Part shown: positions 6,713 through 18,330 of the stretch, piece after piece
How the letters are laid out: each line of letters opens with the position of its first letter
Position numbering within the stretch: position 1 is the first letter of the stretch
Assembly: GCA_023663725.1 (NCBI GenBank)
Contig: JAMPGX010000009.1
Coordinates: forward strand, 1 to 64,000
DNA: 64,000 nt
Direction of reading: 5' to 3'
Source: a bacterium
GTDB lineage: Bacteria; Bacillota; Clostridia; Lachnospirales; Lachnospiraceae
Notes under the pieces: generated by a model
Told to the model about the DNA's origin: nothing
The model's input: only the letters and a program-made list of their open reading frames with translations
Databases searched by the model: none
Translations under genes and position numbers: made by a program

Positions 6713-7774
6713 ATGAGTCTAAGCGCAGTAATTTTTGGGCCACGCAGCAAGGAATATATTCGGGAGTTCCTGGATCTGCCGTCACGGATATACGCCCGTC
6801 AGGAGCTGATGCAGAATATAGAGGAGGAGCGGAAGCTTCTGGAGGGCAGGCATGTTCTGAGCCATTATTTTACCGTTACGCCGATCCTGATCTATGAAGA
6901 CGGGCGCGCCGTGAGTCGCGGGATACTCACGGTATATCCCGAGGAGGACAGGGCTTTTCTGGGCTTCTTTGAGAGTGAGAACAATGCGGCGGCAGCAGGG
7001 CTGTTGTTTCACACGGCGCTTGGGCTGGCCAGGGACAGGGGACTGAAGGCGGTGATCGGCCCTGTGGACTGCTCGTTCTGGCTCAGATATCGGCTGAAGA
7101 CCAACCGCTTTAACAACCCATACACAGGGGAACCATATAATAAGGATTACTATCTGCATCTCTGGGAGGAGAATGGCTTTCAGGTGAGCGAGCAGTATGC
7201 TTCCAACCATTATGTCGCGATAAAGGGTGACGAGAGCGGTGCGAAATATATGGGTGGCCTGGAGGAGAAGGGCTACATGATCAAAAGCCCCAAGGCAGGG
7301 GAGTTCTATCGGATGATGAAGGACATCTACAGGCTGCAGGCGGAGCTGTACCGGAATGCTCCGGCCTATATGCCGATTACCTGGAGAGAGTTTCGCAGGC
7401 TGATGCGGCAGTTGCGCTTCCTTCTCAACTACAGCGCGGTCAAGATCGCTTACCATGAGGGCAAGACTGTGGGATATTTTGTCTGTGTGCCGAATTTTGG
7501 CAATGCGGTCTATGGAAAGCGCCGCCTCTGGAAGCTGCCAGGGCTTCTCGCCAGGCGCAGGAAGCCGGAGAGCTATGTCATGCTGAGCGTGGGAGTGGAT
7601 GCCGGACATCAGGAGCTTGCCCGCGCGCTGGCGGAGGTGATTCATACGGAGCTGAAACGCCAGCAGGCTTCCTCATCAGGTCCCCTGATCCGCAGAGGGA
7701 GCGGAGATGAGGAGCATACAGGCTGGCTGGTTGATTACCGGTATGAGTATGTGCTGTTGGAGAGGCGGATATGA
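6713..7774 (+). CDS. GNAT-superfamily-like protein, function unknown
   Basis: A 353-residue soluble protein. ATG 6713 is chosen because AGGAGG lies at 6701-6706; in-frame codons upstream have no ribosome site. The central stretch VIGPVDCSFWLRYRLK and the following EPYNKDYYLHLWEENGF resemble the GP-x-(N/D)-x-S ... YN-x-x-YY-x-x-x-x-E-x-x-GF pattern of YghO-like GNAT-fold proteins. This is a family-level recollection, not a database match. The next gene, glpK, starts 37 bp downstream on the same strand, so the two may be co-transcribed. Substrate and reaction cannot be assigned. Confidence 0.6.
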   Translation: MSLSAVIFGPRSKEYIREFLDLPSRIYARQELMQNIEEERKLLEGRHVLSHYFTVTPILIYEDGRAVSRGILTVYPEEDRAFLGFFESENNAAAAGLLFHTALGLARDRGLKAVIGPVDCSFWLRYRLKTNRFNNPYTGEPYNKDYYLHLWEENGFQVSEQYASNHYVAIKGDESGAKYMGGLEEKGYMIKSPKAGEFYRMMKDIYRLQAELYRNAPAYMPITWREFRRLMRQLRFLLNYSAVKIAYHEGKTVGYFVCVPNFGNAVYGKRRLWKLPGLLARRRKPESYVMLSVGVDAGHQELARALAEVIHTELKRQQASSSGPLIRRGSGDEEHTGWLVDYRYEYVLLERRI

Positions 7775-7811
7775 GGAGGCGGATTAAGCAGCAGGAGAGA
7801 GGTAAGGACGG

Positions 7812-9311
7812 ATGAAGCAATACATTATGTCGCTGGACCAGGGGACCACCAGTTCCCGCTGTATTCTGTTTGACAGAGCGGGTAATGTCTGTTCCATGGC
7901 TCAGAAGGAATTTACACAGATCTATCCCCAGCCCGGCTGGGTGGAGCACAATCCCAGAGAGATATGGTCCTCACAGTTGGCGGTGGCTACGGAGGCCATG
8001 GCCATGGTGGGAGCCGGCGCAGAACAGATCGCGGGCATCGGCATCACCAATCAGCGGGAGACGACGATTTGCTGGGACAAGGCCACCGGAGAGCCGGTGT
8101 ACAATGCCATCGTCTGGCAGTGTCGCCGCACGTCGGAGATGATCGAGCGCCTGAAGGCGGAGGGCTATGAGGAGCTGATCAGGGAGCGCACAGGTCTGGT
8201 GCCGGACGCGTATTTCAGCGCGACCAAGATTGCCTGGATACTGGAGCATGTGCCGGGGGTAAAGGAGAGGGCCTGTCGGGGGGAGATTCTATTTGGCACG
8301 GTTGACACCTGGCTGATCTGGAATCTCACTAAAGGTCGGGTGCATGCCACGGATTACACCAATGCCTCTCGGACGATGCTCTTTGATATTCACAGGCTAT
8401 GCTGGGATGAGGAGATACTGGAGAAGCTGGGTATACCGGCCAGCATGCTGCCCCAGGTATATCCCTCCAGTCACGTGTTTGGCAAGACCGCCAGCTCTCT
8501 GCTGGGCGGGGAGATTCCCATCGCCGGAGCCGCCGGAGATCAGCAGGCGGCGCTGTTTGGTCAGGGTTGCTTTGCGGCGGGTGAGGTCAAAAATACATAT
8601 GGAACAGGCTGTTTTCTGCTGATGAATACGGGGCATGAGGCCATTGCTTCCAGGGCGGGGCTGCTGACGACCATCGCGGCGGGCGGCAGCGAGCGGGTGG
8701 AATACGCGCTGGAGGGCAGTGTTTTTGTCGCCGGAGCCGCAGTGCAGTGGCTTCGGGACGGTATGCGTCTGGTGCGCAGCGCTCCGGCCACGCAGGAGAG
8801 CGCTGAAAAAGTGGAGGACACTGCGGGAATCTATGTGGTTCCGGCATTTGCCGGCATGGGCGCGCCGTACTGGAACCAGTTTGCGAGGGGAACCGTCGTG
8901 GGCATCACCAGAGGTTGTAGCCAGGAGCATTTCATCCGTGCTACACTGGAGTCCATCGCCTACCAGACCGCGGATGTGCTCGCCGCCATGGAGCAGGATC
9001 TGGGCGGGAGAATCAAGGGGCTCAAGGTGGATGGCGGCGCCAGCGCCAATGATTTCCTGATGCAATTCCAGGCGGATATTATTGGGATGGAGGTGCGCAG
9101 GCCCCGATGTATCGAGACTACGGCTCTGGGCGCCGCTTATCTGGCGGGGCTGGCAGTCGGGTATTGGAGTGACCTGGATGAGATCAGAGAGAACTGGCAG
9201 TTAGGCAGGGAATTTGTCCCCCAGATGGACGAGCAACGGCGCGCGCTGCTGAAAAAGGGCTGGAAGCGGGCGGTTCGTTGCGCGCTGGCCTGGGCGGAGG
9301 ACGAGGATTAA
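7812..9311 (+). CDS. glpK: Glycerol kinase
   Basis: Phosphorylates glycerol with ATP to sn-glycerol 3-phosphate in the cytoplasm. The 499-residue length and the FGGY-kinase layout are typical. The N-terminal phosphate-binding loop is [15 protein letters not shown], followed by [11 protein letters not shown], the substrate-binding [33 protein letters not shown] and C-terminal [18 protein letters not shown]. No glycerol facilitator, glpD or glpP lies nearby, so its control is not evident here. It is closely followed by an aminotransferase gene. Confidence 0.97.
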   Translation: MKQYIMSLDQGTTSSRCILFDRAGNVCSMAQKEFTQIYPQPGWVEHNPREIWSSQLAVATEAMAMVGAGAEQIAGIGITNQRETTICWDKATGEPVYNAIVWQCRRTSEMIERLKAEGYEELIRERTGLVPDAYFSATKIAWILEHVPGVKERACRGEILFGTVDTWLIWNLTKGRVHATDYTNASRTMLFDIHRLCWDEEILEKLGIPASMLPQVYPSSHVFGKTASSLLGGEIPIAGAAGDQQAALFGQGCFAAGEVKNTYGTGCFLLMNTGHEAIASRAGLLTTIAAGGSERVEYALEGSVFVAGAAVQWLRDGMRLVRSAPATQESAEKVEDTAGIYVVPAFAGMGAPYWNQFARGTVVGITRGCSQEHFIRATLESIAYQTADVLAAMEQDLGGRIKGLKVDGGASANDFLMQFQADIIGMEVRRPRCIETTALGAAYLAGLAVGYWSDLDEIRENWQLGREFVPQMDEQRRALLKKGWKRAVRCALAWAEDED

Positions 9312-9372
9312 GTATGCAGCGGGGTATGTGACTATTGACAATATAAATATATGTAGAAAAGAGGATAAAAAG

Positions 9373-10578
9373 ATGATTGTGCAGAAATATAAAGACATGC
9401 TGTCAGGGAAATCCGTGATTCGTCAGCTCTCGGAATTTGCCACGGCCAGGGGAGCCGAGATCGGCTATGAGAATGTGTTTGATTACAGTCTGGGCAACCC
9501 CTCTGTGCCTACTCCTGAGAGGTTTACCGAAGAGATGATCCGGCTGCTGCGGACAGAGGACCCCATGGCGCTGCACGGCTACAGCCCCAGCCTGGGTATC
9601 ACTTCCGTGCGGGACGCGATTGCGGCATCCCTGGCCAGGCGCTTTGGGATTCCCTATGAGGGGAAACATATTTTCATGACCAGCGGCGCGGCGGGGGCCA
9701 TCGCCCATGCGGTGCGCTGCGTAACTGAGCCGGGGGACGAGATCCTGACGTTTGCTCCCTTTTTTCCAGAGTATCATCCCTATATTGACCTGACGGGAGC
9801 GGTACTCAAAGTGGTTCCCGCGCGGGTGGAGGATTTTCAGATCAATTTTCAGGCTTTTGAGGAGATGATCAACGAGAAAACCATGGCGGTGCTGATCAAT
9901 ACGCCCAACAATCCCTCCGGCATCGTCTATTCCGCCGAGACGATTCAGACCTTGGCGGACACCTTGCGGCGCAAGGCAGAGGAATATGGACATGATATAT
10001 TTATCATCTCAGATGAGCCTTATCGTGAAATTGTGTTCGAGGGTGTGATAAATCCCTGCGTTTCTGCATACTATGATAACGCTATTATGTGTTACTCCTT
10101 CTCCAAATCCCTGTCCCTGCCGGGCGAGCGCATCGGTTATGTCGCGGTGAATCCAGCCTGCGCGGAGGCGGAGACGCTGGTGAATATGTGCGGACAGATA
10201 TCCAGAGGCATCGGTCACAATTGTCCGCCCTCCATCATACAGCTGGCGGTCTCGCAGGTATTGGACCAGACGGCGGATTTATCGGTCTATGAGACCAATA
10301 TGAATCTGATCTATGACACGCTTGTGGAGCTGGGCTTTACCGTGGTGAAGCCAGGGGGAACGTTCTACATCTTCCCCAAGGCGCTGGAGGAGGACGCCAG
10401 AGCCTTCTGTGAAAAGGCCCTGAAATACGATCTGGTGCTGGTGCCCTCGGACACCTTTGGCGTCCCCGGCTATTTCCGCATGGCCTACTGCATCGACACG
10501 GAAAAAGTGCGGCGCTCCCTGGCGGCGCTGCGCAGCTTCGTGGAGGCGGAGTACGGATGCGCGCCATCCAATTCATAG
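9373..10578 (+). CDS. PLP-dependent aminotransferase, class I/II
   Basis: A 401-residue fold-type I aminotransferase. The start ATG 9373 follows AGAGG with proper spacing; an in-frame ATG at 9328 has no ribosome site. Landmarks: LGNPSVPTPE and YSPSLGITSVRDAI near the N terminus, TSGAAGAIAHAV (PLP phosphate loop), NTPNNPSG, ISDEPYREIV (cofactor Asp) and SFSKSLSLPGERIGY with the Schiff-base lysine. Family members act on aspartate, alanine or aromatic amino acids. The donor here cannot be fixed. A REP-like repeat begins 2 bp after its stop codon. Confidence 0.9.
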   Translation: MIVQKYKDMLSGKSVIRQLSEFATARGAEIGYENVFDYSLGNPSVPTPERFTEEMIRLLRTEDPMALHGYSPSLGITSVRDAIAASLARRFGIPYEGKHIFMTSGAAGAIAHAVRCVTEPGDEILTFAPFFPEYHPYIDLTGAVLKVVPARVEDFQINFQAFEEMINEKTMAVLINTPNNPSGIVYSAETIQTLADTLRRKAEEYGHDIFIISDEPYREIVFEGVINPCVSAYYDNAIMCYSFSKSLSLPGERIGYVAVNPACAEAETLVNMCGQISRGIGHNCPPSIIQLAVSQVLDQTADLSVYETNMNLIYDTLVELGFTVVKPGGTFYIFPKALEEDARAFCEKALKYDLVLVPSDTFGVPGYFRMAYCIDTEKVRRSLAALRSFVEAEYGCAPSNS

Positions 10579-10580
10579 TT

Positions 10581-10729
10581 CACCCTTCAGCGCCGTCGCG
10601 CAGCGACTACAGGTAAAGTTGCGAAGGCGCACGAGAGCAAATTTCATGAGATATTATGCGAATGAAATTTGTCTCTCCCTGGTATGCGCCGAAGGAACTT
10701 TACCCTTCAGTGCCGTCGCGCAGCGACTT
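10581..10729. repeat. REP-like intergenic repeat, full copy
   Basis: About 149 bp. It has outer blocks CCGTCGCGCAGCGACT at each end and a central palindrome of AAATTTCAT and ATGAAATTT flanked by GAGAG/CTCTC and GCGCAC/TGCGC arms. It is nearly the same as 24373-24520; a shortened copy lies at 2351-2416. It begins 2 bp after the aminotransferase stop and ends 26 bp before uppP. Confidence 0.85.
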
Positions 10730-10755
10730 ATATTAAAAAAAGAGGAAGACAGAAT

Positions 10756-11607
10756 ATGTTAGAACTATTAAAAGCGATACTCTATGGAATAGTGGAAGGC
10801 ATTACCGAGTGGCTGCCCATCAGCAGCACCGGACATCTGATCCTGCTGGAGAAGCTGATGCCTTTTGAGGGCATGAGCGAGGGCTTCTTTGACATGTTTG
10901 ACGTGGTGATTCAGCTCGGGGCTATCCTGGCCGTGGTGATGTTGTTCTGGAACAAGCTGTGGCCATTTGCGCTCACGGCCAAAGCGCAGGCCAACAATTC
11001 CGGCAAGATATCCTGGCTGCGCATGGATATCATGACAATGTGGTTCAAGATATTGGTGTCCTGCGTGCCGGCGGCAATCATCGGCGTGCTGTTTGACGAT
11101 GTGTTGAACGCGTTGTTCTACCGCTATGAGGTGGTGGCGCTGGCGCTGATTATCTTCGGCGTAGCATTTATCATCATCGAGAATTGGAACAAGGGCAGGA
11201 GTCCCAAGATCAATACCCTGGCGGAGATCACATACCAGACGGCGCTGCTGATCGGCGTGTTCCAGGTGATCGCGGCAGTGTTTCCAGGCACCTCGCGCTC
11301 CGGCGCGACAATCGTGGGAGCGCTGCTGATCGGCGTGTCCCGAACCGTGGCGGCGGAATATACCTTTTTCCTGGCCGTGCCGGTTATGTTTGGCGCCAGT
11401 CTGCTGAAGCTGGTGAAATTTGGCTTCCATTTCAGCGCCGTGGAGCTGGGAGCGCTGCTGGCGGGATGTGTTGTGGCTTTCGCGGTGTCCGTTGTTGTCC
11501 TGCGTTTTCTGCTAAGCTATATTAAAAAGCATGATTTCAAGGTGTTTGGGTGGTATCGCATTGTGCTTGGTATTGTGGTACTGATTGTATTTACATTTTG
11601 GATATAA
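10756..11607 (+). CDS. uppP: Undecaprenyl-diphosphatase
   Basis: A 283-residue BacA-type membrane phosphatase. It recycles undecaprenyl pyrophosphate to the monophosphate carrier for peptidoglycan and wall polymer export. Both family signatures are present: EGITEWLPISSTGHL at the N terminus and PGTSRSGATIVGALL in the second half, along with eight or so hydrophobic segments. The start ATG 10756 follows AGAGGAAG; a longer in-frame extension runs back through the REP-like repeat and is not credible. BacA-type proteins give low-level bacitracin tolerance when abundant (family knowledge). Confidence 0.95.
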   Translation: MLELLKAILYGIVEGITEWLPISSTGHLILLEKLMPFEGMSEGFFDMFDVVIQLGAILAVVMLFWNKLWPFALTAKAQANNSGKISWLRMDIMTMWFKILVSCVPAAIIGVLFDDVLNALFYRYEVVALALIIFGVAFIIIENWNKGRSPKINTLAEITYQTALLIGVFQVIAAVFPGTSRSGATIVGALLIGVSRTVAAEYTFFLAVPVMFGASLLKLVKFGFHFSAVELGALLAGCVVAFAVSVVVLRFLLSYIKKHDFKVFGWYRIVLGIVVLIVFTFWI

Positions 11608-11623
11608 TTGCTTTAGAAGAGAT

Positions 11624-11700
11624 AAATTTGCCAATATTGTTGTAATTATGCCTAAGAAGCATGCTTCTTTAGGGCTTTAAAGTGACAATATGGCAAATTT
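11624..11700. repeat. Nested inverted-repeat element after uppP
   Basis: Outer arms AAATTTGCCAATATTGT (11624-11640) and ACAATAT-GGCAAATTT (11685-11700) enclose a near-perfect inner hairpin, CCTAAGAAGC / GCTTCTTTAGG (11651-11673). It lacks a clear U-tract, so it may be a processed 3' end, a weak terminator or another small palindromic element. The rest of the 380-bp gap after uppP (to 11987) has no gene; only a MITE end remnant at 11911-11936 stands out. Confidence 0.6.
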
Positions 11701-11910
11701 CAAACATTGAGTTGACTTTTCCTATAAAATAGAATAAACTATACCCAGTGCAAACCGCAGAAAAGAGTATATTTAGCGCTATACTGCTGTAACAATGTTG
11801 CATGAGGTCTGCCTGTTAATCATATTTCACACAACTCGACATCGGCATAAAGGCAGCTTTGCAATTGTTTATAAATTTCATGGTTAGGCGTTTGCGTATA
11901 TCATTTTATT

Positions 11911-11936
11911 TGTACAATGACACTAGTATAGTAACT
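11911..11936. repeat. MITE end remnant
   Basis: TGTACAATGACACTAGTATA followed by GTAACT matches the outer end of the MITE-like family (compare 63829-63855, GTGCACAATGACACTAGCAA then AGTAACT). No partner end is evident, so this looks like a solo decayed terminus. Confidence 0.5.
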
Positions 11937-11987
11937 GAATTCCGCAAACACCGTTATTCATGGGGAATGAAAGGAGATTAAGGTATT

Positions 11988-12443
11988 ATGGCACCAACCA
12001 AGAAAAACGTAACTGTTAATAAGGAGGAGTCCCAGCAGGCAGCGAAAGCGACTGTGAAGAAGATGCCTGTAAAAGCGGAGGAGGTCAAGGCGGAAGCCCC
12101 CAAGGTTGAGGAAGTAAAGACAGAGGATTCCAAGGCGGAGAAGCCTGCCGTTGAGAAGAAGACCGCAAAGGCGACCGAGAAGAAGTCTGCTGGCAGGAAA
12201 GCGGCTGCAAAGACTGCCGCGAAGTCTACTGCCAAGAAGGAGTTAAAGGCGGAGATCTCCGTACAGTTTGACGGCAAGTCCTACTCTCAGGAGGATCTGA
12301 TCAAGATCGCCAAGGATGTATGGAAATATGACCTGAATCAGAAGGTGAGCGATCTGACCAGCATCGAGCTGTATGTGAAGCCGGAGGAGCATTGTGCATA
12401 TTATGTGATGAACAAGGATTTTGCCGGCAGCTTTAATCTGTAG
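11988..12443 (+). CDS. Lys/Ala-rich protein with DUF6465-like C-terminal domain
   Basis: A 151-residue cytoplasmic protein in two parts. Residues 1-88 or so are a low-complexity tail rich in Lys, Ala, Glu and Val, with repeats such as KAEEVKAEAPKVEEVKTE and histone-H1-like GRKAAAKTAAKSTAKK. Residues 89-151 form a compact domain (EISVQFDGKSYSQEDLIKIA, then ELYVKPEEHCAYYVMN) that I associate with DUF6465 proteins of Lachnospiraceae. Ribosome site AAAGGAG lies before the ATG. It is a single gene with its own strong terminator. A nucleoid or RNA-binding role is only an inference from composition. Confidence 0.75.
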   Translation: MAPTKKNVTVNKEESQQAAKATVKKMPVKAEEVKAEAPKVEEVKTEDSKAEKPAVEKKTAKATEKKSAGRKAAAKTAAKSTAKKELKAEISVQFDGKSYSQEDLIKIAKDVWKYDLNQKVSDLTSIELYVKPEEHCAYYVMNKDFAGSFNL

Positions 12444-12472
12444 GCTGCGCCGACAACGAAAAGAGAGGAAGA

Positions 12473-12521
12473 GAACACGGTTTTGGAACAGAAAGGCGTT
12501 CCGACCGTGTTCCTTTTTGTT
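12473..12521 (+). terminator. Intrinsic terminator
   Basis: Stem GAACACGGT / ACCGTGTTC with an inner GGAAC/GTTCC pair, followed by CTTTTTGTTT. It ends the transcript of the gene at 11988-12443, upstream of the heat-shock operon. Confidence 0.9.
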
Positions 12522-12567
12522 TATTCCCCGTTTAGAATTATTTTAGAAATAATTTTCAGGAAAGCAG

Positions 12568-12596
12568 TTGACAATATGAGGGGTAAGTGATATTTT
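12568..12596 (+). promoter_or_regulatory. Sigma-A promoter of the hrcA operon
   Basis: TTGACA, 17-bp spacer, TATTTT. It lies just upstream of the CIRCE operator at 12611-12637, the standard layout for HrcA-repressed heat-shock operons. Confidence 0.8.
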
Positions 12597-12610
12597 AAAT
12601 CTAACGAGTG

Positions 12611-12637
12611 TTAGCACTCCATTTGATTGAGTGCTAA
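12611..12637. promoter_or_regulatory. CIRCE operator (HrcA binding site)
   Basis: A perfect TTAGCACTC-N9-GAGTGCTAA inverted repeat between the promoter and hrcA. This is the consensus HrcA operator, so the hrcA-grpE-dnaK-dnaJ operon should be autorepressed by HrcA and induced on heat stress. Confidence 0.97.
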
Positions 12638-12677
12638 CAACGGAAAGGATTGCAGGACTCTGGACAGGAGGATGAGG

Positions 12678-13703
12678 ATGCAGTTGGATGAAAGAAAGAC
12701 AAAAATATTGCAGGCTATCATCCGCAACTACCTGGAGACGGGCGAGCCGGTGGGCAGCAGAACCATCAGCAAGTTTACGGACCTCAACCTCAGTTCCGCA
12801 ACGATACGCAACGAGATGGCGGATCTGGAGGAGCTTGGCTATATTGTACAGCCGCACACCTCCGCTGGTCGAATCCCTTCCGATCAGGGCTATCGCTTCT
12901 ATGTGGACTACATGATGGAGCAGAAGGAGCAGGAGGCCGTGGAGCTGAAGGAGATGCTGCTGGAGAGACAGGACCGCATGGAGAACCTGCTAAAGCAGAT
13001 GGCGAAGGCGCTGGCTCAGAACACGCAGTATGCCACGATGATCAGCGCCCCGCAGACTCACGGCAGCAAGGTTAAGTTTATTCAGCTGTCGCGGGTGGAT
13101 TACAGCCAGATTTTGGCAGTGATTGTCGCCGAGGGCAATGTGATCAAGAATAATATCCTGCATGTGGCACAGGAGTTGGATGACGAGACGCTGCTGAAAT
13201 TAAATATTCTGCTGAACACTCATCTGAACGGGCTGTGTATGGAGGAAATCAATCTGGGAATGATTGCCGCCATGAAGCAGCAGGCGGGAATACACAGCGA
13301 TATCGTCAGTGAGGTTATCGACGCGGTGGCTGAGGCGATCAAGGCAGATGAGGGACTGGAGATCTATACCAGTGGAGCCAACAATTTCTTTCGCTATCCA
13401 GAGTTGGCGGACCAGCAGAAGGCAAGCGAGCTGATTACCACCTTTGAGGAGAAGGAGCTTCTCAGCGAGCTGGTGCAGGATACCCTGTCTGATGAGACGG
13501 GTACAGGGATTCAGGTATATATTGGTGAAGAGACTCCCGTCAAGGGTATGAAGGACTGTAGCGTAGTGACTGCCACATATGAACTGGAGGAGGGCATGAA
13601 GGGCACCATTGGAATCATCGGCCCCAAGCGTATGGATTATGACAGGGTGATAGGAACTCTGCAAACGCTAAAGCAGCAGTTGGATAAGTTGTACAAGAAA
13701 TAG
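12678..13703 (+). CDS. hrcA: Heat-inducible transcription repressor HrcA
   Basis: A 341-residue HrcA. The N-terminal winged helix has QLDERKTKILQAIIRNYLET and GSRTISKFTDLNLSSATIRN, followed by HTSAGRIPSDQGYRFYVDY, a family hallmark. The C-terminal GAF-like dimerisation domain ends with TYELEEGMKGTIGIIGPKRM. ATG 12678 is chosen over 12672 and 12627 because GGAGG lies at 12667-12671, 6 nt away. It represses its own operon at the CIRCE site 41 bp upstream of its start; its folding depends on GroEL in studied species. Confidence 0.97.
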   Translation: MQLDERKTKILQAIIRNYLETGEPVGSRTISKFTDLNLSSATIRNEMADLEELGYIVQPHTSAGRIPSDQGYRFYVDYMMEQKEQEAVELKEMLLERQDRMENLLKQMAKALAQNTQYATMISAPQTHGSKVKFIQLSRVDYSQILAVIVAEGNVIKNNILHVAQELDDETLLKLNILLNTHLNGLCMEEINLGMIAAMKQQAGIHSDIVSEVIDAVAEAIKADEGLEIYTSGANNFFRYPELADQQKASELITTFEEKELLSELVQDTLSDETGTGIQVYIGEETPVKGMKDCSVVTATYELEEGMKGTIGIIGPKRMDYDRVIGTLQTLKQQLDKLYKK

Positions 13704-13741
13704 AGAGTGGATGCAGAGCTTTAATAGAAAGGGATGATGGC

Positions 13742-16365
<2,624 letters not shown>

Positions 16366-16391
16366 GGTGGGACAGTATTAAATTATACACC

Positions 16392-16420
16392 GAAGAATGG
16401 CTCTTAACGGGCCATTCTTC
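16392..16420 (+). promoter_or_regulatory. dnaK-dnaJ intergenic hairpin
   Basis: A perfect 10-bp stem (GAAGAATGGC 16392-16401 with GCCATTCTTC 16411-16420) and a 9-nt loop, between the dnaK stop and the dnaJ ribosome site. There is no U-run, so it is more likely an RNA-processing or stability element that adjusts DnaJ relative to DnaK than a terminator. Confidence 0.6.
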
Positions 16421-16441
16421 ACGTGGTATGGAGGTCATATT

Positions 16442-17623
16442 ATGGCAGAGCAAAAACGTGATTATTATGAGGTCCTGGGCATAGGGAAAAATGCAGATGA
16501 CGCGGAGATCAAAAAGGCATATCGCGCCCTGGCCAAGAAATATCATCCGGACGTGAATCCGGGAAATGCGGAAGCCGAAGCGAAATTTAAGGAAGCATCC
16601 GAAGCCTATGCGATCCTGAGTGATCCGGACAAGAGACGCCAGTATGACCAGTTTGGCCATGCGGCCTTCGAGGGTGGCGCCGGCGGTCCAGGCGGGTTTG
16701 ACTTCAGCGGCACAGATTTCAGCGACATATTCAGCGATTTATTCAGCGATTTCTTCGGTGGCAGCCGTGGCAGGGGAGCCAGCAACGGTCCCATGAAGGG
16801 CGCCAATCTGCGCACCAGTCTGCGGATTACTTTTGAGGAAGCCGTATTTGGCTGTGAGAAGGAGATCGAGCTGACAGTCAAGGAGAATTGTAAGACCTGT
16901 AACGGCACCGGAGCTAAGCCTGGCACCAGTCCGGAGACCTGTACGAAGTGCGGCGGCAAGGGACAAGTGGTGTTTACCTCCCAATCATTCTTTGGTACGG
17001 TGCGGAATGTACAGGCATGTCCGGACTGTCAGGGAACAGGCAAGATTATCAGAGAGAAATGCGCGGATTGTAGAGGCACTGGATATGTGCCGATGAGGAA
17101 GCGCTACGCGGTGGACATTCCCGCCGGCATTGACAACGGACAGTGCAAGCGTATGCCTGGTCTTGGCGAGCCGGGTACTAATGGCGGCGCACGTGGAGAC
17201 GTGCTGGTAGAGGTGGTGGTGGGACGCCATCCTATCTTCCAGAGACAGGATTACAATATCTTCTCTACCGTGCCCATCTCCTTTGCTGTGGCGGCATTGG
17301 GCGGTGAGATTGTCATCGACACCGTGGACGGCAAGGTGATCTATGACGTCAAGCCCGGCACGCAGACAGACACCAAAGTGCGATTGAAGGGCAAGGGTGT
17401 TCCCACGCTGCGCAACAAGGAGGTGCGGGGCGATCATTATGTGACGCTGGTGGTGGAGGTGCCCGACAAGCTTTCTCATGAGGCCAAAGAGCTGCTGCGC
17501 CAGTTTGACGCGGAGAGCGGCGATAGTCTTAACGCAGCCAGGAAGCTGGAGAAGAATGACAGGTCCGGCGATTCCAAGGATGGAAAGGACAGCAAGGATA
17601 AGAAGAAAAAATTCTGGAAATAA
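16442..17623 (+). CDS. dnaJ: Co-chaperone DnaJ
   Basis: A 393-residue type I J-protein. Order of parts: J domain ([23 protein letters not shown] in [10 protein letters not shown]), Gly/Phe region ([13 protein letters not shown]), four CxxCxGxG zinc motifs ([32 protein letters not shown]), then the C-terminal substrate domains. The start ATG 16442 has GGAGG 7 nt upstream; an in-frame upstream ATG lies within the intergenic hairpin. It delivers substrates to DnaK and stimulates its ATPase. It is the last gene of the operon, with a terminator at 17659-17702. Confidence 0.98.
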   Translation: MAEQKRDYYEVLGIGKNADDAEIKKAYRALAKKYHPDVNPGNAEAEAKFKEASEAYAILSDPDKRRQYDQFGHAAFEGGAGGPGGFDFSGTDFSDIFSDLFSDFFGGSRGRGASNGPMKGANLRTSLRITFEEAVFGCEKEIELTVKENCKTCNGTGAKPGTSPETCTKCGGKGQVVFTSQSFFGTVRNVQACPDCQGTGKIIREKCADCRGTGYVPMRKRYAVDIPAGIDNGQCKRMPGLGEPGTNGGARGDVLVEVVVGRHPIFQRQDYNIFSTVPISFAVAALGGEIVIDTVDGKVIYDVKPGTQTDTKVRLKGKGVPTLRNKEVRGDHYVTLVVEVPDKLSHEAKELLRQFDAESGDSLNAARKLEKNDRSGDSKDGKDSKDKKKKFWK

Positions 17624-17658
17624 CGATTAAAATAACGGATAAAAAGCTTTTGCGTATA

Positions 17659-17702
17659 ACAGGTATGAACTGCTTGAAAGGGCAGGCCATGCCTGTTTTT
17701 TT
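17659..17702 (+). terminator. Intrinsic terminator of the heat-shock operon
   Basis: Arms ACAGGTATG and CATGCCTGT, plus a tighter inner GCAGGC/GCCTGT pairing, followed by a T-run at 17696-17702. Confidence 0.8.
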
Positions 17703-17756
17703 GCCGTTAAAATATCGCTCTGCGCCCGTGCGGAAGGGGAACACGGGAAAACTTAT

Positions 17757-17785
17757 TTGACAAGTCAGGGTCGATATATTAGAAT
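17757..17785 (+). promoter_or_regulatory. Sigma-A promoter of the ECF sigma operon
   Basis: TTGACA, 17-bp spacer, TAGAAT, ending 44 bp before the sigma factor start. A housekeeping promoter seems to provide basal expression; a separate ECF-type promoter was not identified. Confidence 0.75.
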
Positions 17786-17829
17786 TTCTGTATATTTATG
17801 GGCTTATAAGAGACGAATGGAGAAACGGT

Positions 17830-18330
17830 ATGGATTCATCAGGTGGCGGATATGTTATGGCTTTTGAGGAGATCATGGAAAAATATGGCGATATGGTGTA
17901 TCGGATCTGTCTGACGGTTACAGGGAACCCGGAGGACGCCAAGGATTCTTTTCAGGAGACATTTTTAAGACTGGTCAGGAGCAGGGACAAGATAAAAAGC
18001 GAGGAGCATCTGAAAGCCTGGCTGATACGTGTGTCCACCAACTGTTCCAGGACGATTGCCTCAAGTCTCTGGAACAGAACCACTCAGGGGATACAGGAAG
18101 AGGATATGGGTGAGAGCGTCTGCCAGCCGGAGCAGGGGGAAATCCTGTTTGAATTGCGGAGACTTCCTGATAAATACGCCGTAGCTCTGTATCTGTTTTA
18201 CTATGAGGAATACAGTGTCAGGGAGATCGCACGTCTGATGAACAAGAGGGAGAACAGCGTTAAGACATTGCTGCGAAGAGGGCGCAAGCAGTTGAAAAAG
18301 AAGCTGGAAGAAGGAGGGGAGAGGTCATGA
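17830..18330 (+). CDS. ECF-type RNA polymerase sigma factor
   Basis: A 166-residue sigma-70 family factor with only regions 2 and 4. Region 2 (about residues 14-85) holds YRICLTVTGNPEDAKDSFQE and FLRLVRS. Region 4 (about 108-160) holds LRRLPDKYAVALYLFYYEEY and VREIARLMNKRENSVKTLLR, a helix-turn-helix, ending GRKQLKKKL. GGAG lies 7 nt before ATG 17830. Its end overlaps the next gene by 4 nt (ATGA). That gene is a single-pass membrane protein, likely its anti-sigma factor, so the signal is probably at the envelope. Confidence 0.9.
   Translation: MDSSGGGYVMAFEEIMEKYGDMVYRICLTVTGNPEDAKDSFQETFLRLVRSRDKIKSEEHLKAWLIRVSTNCSRTIASSLWNRTTQGIQEEDMGESVCQPEQGEILFELRRLPDKYAVALYLFYYEEYSVREIARLMNKRENSVKTLLRRGRKQLKKKLEEGGERS

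Noticed and set aside
10669-10755. Possible longer N terminus for UppP
   Set aside because: The extension is translated REP-like repeat; the ATG at 10756 has a ribosome site and begins where family members begin.
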